Below are positions 20,526-24,876 of a DNA stretch of 24,876 nucleotides, one piece after another. How positions within the stretch are numbered: the stretch's first letter is position 1; every line of letters starts with the position of its first letter. The position numbers were made by a program, and so were the translations under genes. Below the pieces are notes generated by a model. It did no database searches. It saw only the letters and a list, made by a program, of their open reading frames with translations, and was not told where the DNA came from. Source of the stretch: Glomus cerebriforme (taxonomy: Eukaryota; Glomeromycota; Glomeromycetes; Glomerales; Glomeraceae); assembly GCA_003550305.1 (NCBI GenBank), contig QKYT01000226.1, forward strand, positions 123,722-148,597, written 5' to 3'.

Positions 20526-21298
20526 TTATTTATGCTGCAACATTCTTAATTCCAACTCTTTCATTCTAAGCTGAAATTCTATATGTGATTGTTCCATTTC
20601 AAACTCCATCTTTTTTTGTAATATTTCAGCTTTAATTCTTTCAACTTCTAGTTNTTCTCTTTTAAAAACTGTTTCTACCTCTCTAATTTCCTTTTCAACT
20701 AGTTGCCTCTTTTCAAACTGTTCATTTTCCAATGCAAGTCATTTTTCCCAAATCATTTGTTTTGTATTACTCATGGAAATTATAGCTTCAGCTAATGAAT
20801 CCTGTGAAAGAGATTTTCATTTTTTTGGAATTTGATTCTCCTTTTTTCAGCTGTAACTTCTTCCTTAGATTCTTCTTTTTTTTTGGAATTGTCAAACAAT
20901 TGAACATTATCAAAAAGTCCATCTGCTAAGAATCCTGGTTTATGATTTTCATGCGTTCCAAATAAAGCATCAATCCAGTCAAACCATTTCCATTTTGCTT
21001 GTGCTTCTCTTCCTGTTTTGTTCTCTTTTTCCTTAATTTCATTATACTTATTCACAAGACGTGCCAACTTATTCTTAATCTGTTCCCAAGCTTTTCCTGG
21101 AAAAATCATAGCAGCAGCTGTTTTAGCAAAGTTTGACTTGTTTTTTCTATATATATCAAAATTATCTTCAAGAAAACTTAACAATAATCCTGTATTTNCA
21201 TCATCCCAGCCTGTTTCTTCTTCATGAAAATCCACTTTTTGTACAAGTTCTTGTGGTTTAGGAACAATTGGATGAAGGGAAGGTTTTGAGTTAGACAT
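20526..21298 (-). pseudogene. PIF/Harbinger second protein, Myb/SANT-like with coiled-coil tail
   Basis: The DNA-binding partner that PIF/Harbinger elements carry beside the transposase. The first ATG in a sensible context is at 21298 (MSNSKPSLHP); the frame is open further up to 21316. Residues about 25-115 form the Myb/SANT-like domain: GWDD, LLLSFLEDNFDIY, WEQIKNKLARLVNKYNEIK and KWKWFDWIDALFG. A lysine/glutamate-rich linker follows. A one-base shift in an A-run near 20815 and a TGA near 20741 split off the C-terminus, which is a long charged coiled coil (FEKRQLVEKEIREVETV, MEFEMEQSHIEFQLRMKELE) ending at 20526. Opposite orientation to the transposase, on one element, is the classical arrangement. 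Two lesions only, so decay is recent or partly assembly error. Confidence 0.75.
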
Positions 21299-21865
21299 TG
21301 GTAAATTTAAACTCAAAAATTTAGGTAGACGTGATGTAGTACATGGTGTTGGATCTTAGACGCATTATTTATTTAAGATCCAATCTGGATGAACTAAGGT
21401 TCCTGGGTGAAACTAATGAGTTTAGCAATTGACATATGTGAAACTAGTTTAAACATTTTGTCAAAATTTTAATAAAATGAAAAACTGCGAAATTGACAAA
21501 ACTTATAAAACCTGCAAAACTTGACAAAACTTATGAAACTTATATAATTTATAAAATTGTAATTTACAATTAAACATATCCACCGATCTGTGGAATGGAG
21601 AGTTGTACCATCCAAGTGTGATAGTATAACGATCATCAATATTATCTACTTAATACTTATTGACTATTAATTTTGTAACAAATATAACAAATAGCATATT
21701 AATATTTTAAAGTTTAAAAAAATATGTTTACATGTGCACAGACATGGAAATATCCTATATATTACACAAATAATAATAAAAAATCGAATATATGTGTTTA
21801 ATTCTGCAAAATGATGTCATACTTCTTGTCATACTAAAGATTATCTTTTTTTTTAANATGAAATA
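21299..21865. other. AT-rich spacer; Harbinger right end not located
   Basis: Contains an inverted pair GGATCTTA / TAAGATCC at about 21351-21387 and degenerate AAAACTTATAAAAC words at 21475-21550. A possible terminal sequence GATGAACTAAGGTT (21390) only weakly resembles AACCCTGTTCAT at about 18882 in inverse orientation, so I do not call element ends. No gene seen. Confidence 0.4.
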
Positions 21866-24212
21866 ATGCCATCGAATGCTGATCAAGAAAATGTTGAAAA
21901 TAAGATTCAAACTGAAGAAGACTCCACATACCCACTTGACAACAATATTATATATCATGAACACATGAATAAAATTACCAAACGTAGTTTTAATTATATT
22001 ATTATAAAAGAAGGTATTACCCTAATGGAATTGCGTTGAATGAAAAGTATACATTGGAAACTAGTAATGAAAGTAATAATTTCAAAAGAAAATCGTACAA
22101 AATCTCACATGGTTATGTTGTAAAAACAACTTGGGGCTGAGCTGCTAAGAAACGAACTGTTTGTTGTGAAATTGACTATATTAATGCAGCACCTCAATAT
22201 CGTATCAAATATGGTTCTAATTTTCAACACGTCATTTCTTCAACCAAATCTGCAACTGATGCAGCAACTAAATATGAANGANTAAGTATTTTACTAATTG
22301 AAATATGTATTTTATTATATGAATCCTCATNTAATTAAACTACTTGCTTTAGTCGTTAAAGCCAGGAACTAAAGCAAAAATTTCAGGTTCTATATTATTT
22401 GGATTACAATTAGATAGCGTACAAAAGACATGTGAATCAAGAAAGAGAGGAAATTTAATTAAGCCAGCTATTAACTGTATCCCATTAACACTTGAAAAAC
22501 ATGATAAAAAACTTGCAACAAAAATACAATCTAACTTCAAAAATGATNTCAAGGGAGTTTATCACCAATCTGATCGAGTTATGTTGAAAAATGTTGAATT
22601 TTCTGTTAATGAAACAGATTATTTTCAAGTTAACTATGGGTCTGAGAATGAAATTAATAAAACTCACCAACTTCGTTCTGTGGTAAAAGCAGTTGACCAA
22701 GGTCAAATATTCAGAGAATCTTATCGAGAATTAGCAGCAGTGGAGGCTAATTTACCACGCGAAAACTCTGTTTCTAATGAACGTATTGCAATNACTGATA
22801 ATATGAACCAATTAATTAAAATATCATTAGTTGATATGAATGGAAAGGACAAATTAGAAGCAGCTTTGGGATCAGATGAATCAGAATTTAGAAATCCAGA
22901 AATTACTCAAGAGGCTATTNATATAATGGGTATAGGCATTTACCGAAGTATAAAAGATATTCTCAATTATATTATCCCTCATTTAAAAGAAAAGAAGGTA
23001 TTAAGATTATCAGACCCGACTATATGTTTACGCATTTCTGGTGATGGGTGTAACGTGGGATGTAAAATCAAATATATTATGATAACGTTTATGATTTTAA
23101 ATCATAAGGAGCGTCACCATCATGCTGATTATCACTATACTATGATATTATACTCAGGGACTGAAAACTACAATACACTTGAATTTATATTAAATCCTTT
23201 TCTTAGTGAATTACGGTTATTAAAGGAAAATGNACTGGAAGCGGCTGGAATTTTGTGGAATTTTGAGTTGTATTTTAGTTCTAATTGGAAGTTTCTAGCA
23301 ATATATCTTGGATTAAATGGTCCTACATCCAAGTATTTTTGTCCTTGGTGTTCATGCTCGAAACATCAACATGGTAATTTAAGCAAAGATTGGCGTATTT
23401 AGAAAAATATGGAGCAAATCACAGCAAGATATGAGGATGTCAATGGTCATATNCATCCTCCTCTTATAAATATGATTGCAATCGATCATATAATTTTTGA
23501 TGAACTTCATNTTTTCCTACGAATTACAGATCGACTATGGGAATTGGTACTAGCAGAAATCAAAGAACGCGATTTATTTAATGATCTAACGTGAGAAGTA
23601 ATCATGAAAGAAATGCAACGATTAAAAGTATCTTTCTGTTTTTGGGAAAACAAAGAATCTCATAATTGGGAATATACATCTCTTATGGGAGATGACAAGG
23701 AAAAAGTTTTAAGATTCTTTAACTTAAAATTACTCTTTAGACCATCTTGAGCACAATTAATTCAAAATCTTTGGAATCAGTTTTATTAAATATATTGTGC
23801 AATTCGAGATAATACTACTGATCCAGGACAGTTGAAGATTCAANCGCTTGATTGGTTATCTTTATTTCTTACATCATCACAAGGAAATCCTAATGATCCA
23901 AGAACTTTTATTCAAGGTTTATATTTACCAAGTCATGTCACTCCTTATATTCACGCATTAGTATATCATAGATGAGAACTTTTGGAGAAACATAAAAGAT
24001 GGGGGCTTAAAGCATTTTCCTATTCCGCTGTGGAAAAAAAAAATCATAATCAAGTGTCAACATTCTTTCGTAAAACGCTTAAAAATGGAGGAAACCCATT
24101 AAAGAAAAAATCTGCAATACAAGAAATTATTGAATATGAAAATCATACACTTTATTTTACTTATAACCTATTGCCTGAATCTAAAAAAATCAAAAAACTT
24201 CGCATTAAGTAA
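21866..24212 (+). pseudogene. Large transposase-like protein with CPWC motif, decayed
   Basis: From the ATG at 21866 (MPSNADQENVENK), a shift near 22023 leads into KKRTVCCEIDYINAAPQYRI. An intron at 22282-22352 (donor base is N, then TAAGT) follows, and the long clean frame runs to 23400. It holds REGYR-like FRESYRELAAVEANL, ITQEAI, MGIGIYRSIKDILNYI, LRISGDGCNVGCK, ELYFSSNWKFLAIYLGLNG and YFCPWCSCSK, then DELHXFLRITDRLWEL and, in the C-terminus, SYSAVEKKNHNQVSTFFRKT. Stops at 23399, 23592, 23748, 23787 and 23973 break the second half. I know this pattern as an unnamed protein family abundant in mycorrhizal fungi; the GDG, (D/N)W and CPWC motifs recall transposase cores in the CACTA direction. 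That link is inference. The Asn in SSNWK stands where I would expect Asp. Confidence 0.6.
22282..22352 (+). other. Intron in the CPWC-family pseudogene
   Basis: The donor reads NTAAGT, with the first base ambiguous, and the acceptor is GCTTTAG. Joining the flanks gives KYE-x then SLKPGTKAKISG in one frame, so a 71-bp intron is likely. Confidence 0.6.
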
Positions 24213-24353
24213 AATTATATATGCCAATTTAATTTTTTTCTTTTATTTTTACTTTATAATTTGATTTACAATAAAAATCTATTTTTACTCTATTTTACTG
24301 TACATTTTGTAATTGCGCAATATAAAAATTAAAATGTATATATCCCNCCATAT

Positions 24354-24876
24354 TTACAGTTCCATTAACTTTTGACTTTTTTTTTTCCATTCAATTAAAA
24401 TTTCTCCACGTAAAAATCGTGATCGTCTAGTTCTAATTGTTTTATGTTTTTTAGTTGTAGATTGTAATAGCTGTTCAAGAGGATCTATTTCTTCTGGCTG
24501 ATTTTGTGAATTACTAGGAATATTCCATGGAATTGGATCCAAACATACTACATATGTTTGTTGACGTTGTGAATAAATTCTTTTCTCCCACTGGTCAGAA
24601 TTTAAAATTTTACTTAAAACTGATACGTGTCAAGATCTCAAAATATATATCTATAAATTCCCCTCGTCTTGGAATAATAATGAATATTACCAGCAAAAAT
24701 AGAAAAAAAAACACTTTCAGGACATAGAATAGAAAATAATTTCTTTCCCATAGACCTAAAGTTTAAAGGTAACTTTTTGTGTATTTCTGCAACTAAAATT
24801 TGTTTAAATTCAGCAACAGTATTAGCTGGTAATTCATCAAGTTCCTGATGATGTTTATTATATCTTTGTACATTTT
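24354..24876 (-). pseudogene. Unrecognised protein, C-terminal part, broken and cut by window edge
   Basis: Read on the minus strand from 24876: one frame gives QRYNKHHQELDELPANTVAE, IHKKLPLNFRSMGKKLFSIL and CPESVFFSIFAGNIHYYSKT down to a TGA near 24650. After a shift near 24600 the next frame gives DQWEKRIYSQRQQTYVVCLD, PIPWNIPSNSQN, EEIDPLEQLLQ and a basic tail KKHKTIRTRRSRFLRGEI ending at 24354. The two pieces lie in sequence and look like one protein. The amino-acid mix is protein-like and the tail may bind nucleic acid. I do not recognise the family. It lies tail to tail with the CPWC-family gene, about 140 bp apart, and could be a second gene of the same element. Confidence 0.4.

Noticed and set aside
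18882..21405. Terminal inverted repeats of the Harbinger element
   Set aside because: The best pair (AACCCTGTTCAT and AACCTTAGTTCAT) needs gaps and has no convincing 3-bp target duplication.

Overview
The window looks like nuclear DNA of a repeat-rich, AT-rich fungus. An arbuscular mycorrhizal fungus (Glomeromycotina, Rhizophagus-like) is my best inference. The reasons are short GT-AG introns, very AT-rich spacers, no bacterial gene organisation, and the protein families: FAR1-type MULE transposase, PIF/Harbinger pair, Myb/SANT-like proteins, a transposase joined to a RecQ-like helicase, and a large transposase-like protein with a CPWC motif. The genus was not tested by any search. I see no intact host housekeeping gene, tRNA, rRNA or CRISPR array. 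The stretch is a graveyard of transposable elements, several nested in one another.

Layout. 1-5809 (minus strand): a non-LTR retrotransposon (LINE). ORF1 (3155-5809) is followed by ORF2 with an AP-endonuclease and a reverse transcriptase (2830 to beyond position 1). A 244-bp CAAAT-rich insert (2914-3157) with an 8-bp target duplication sits at the ORF1/ORF2 junction. 5810-8224: AT-rich DNA with two non-autonomous elements, a 184-bp TA-flanked MITE (6201-6384) and a 728-bp MITE with long inverted repeats and a 9-bp duplication (6829-7556). 8227-9521: a 1.3-kb TA-flanked element holding a broken minus-strand gene with a pogo-like helix-turn-helix. 10079-13210 (plus): a decayed gene joining a DDE-type transposase-like protein to a RecQ-like helicase that stops after motif Ia. 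13211-14569: AT-rich spacer.

14570-17394 (plus): a decayed MULE transposase (FAR1 DNA-binding region, DDE core, SWIM finger, zinc knuckle) carrying its own 326-bp MITE (14805-15130). 17833-18517 (plus): a broken Myb/SANT-like gene ending in a NQEFN-type minisatellite. 19079-21298: a PIF/Harbinger element with transposase (plus) and Myb/SANT-like partner (minus) converging on an ATT microsatellite. 21866-24212 (plus): a large transposase-like pseudogene with a CPWC motif. 24354-24876 (minus): a partial gene I do not recognise.

All recognisable coding regions are broken by in-frame stops, small indels or both. Many stops sit where tryptophan, arginine or glutamine would be expected, and some zinc ligands and active-site acids are replaced by single-base changes. 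Nothing here is likely to act as a working element now. The value lies in element architecture (terminal repeats, target duplications, nesting order) and in the unusual transposase-helicase fusion.
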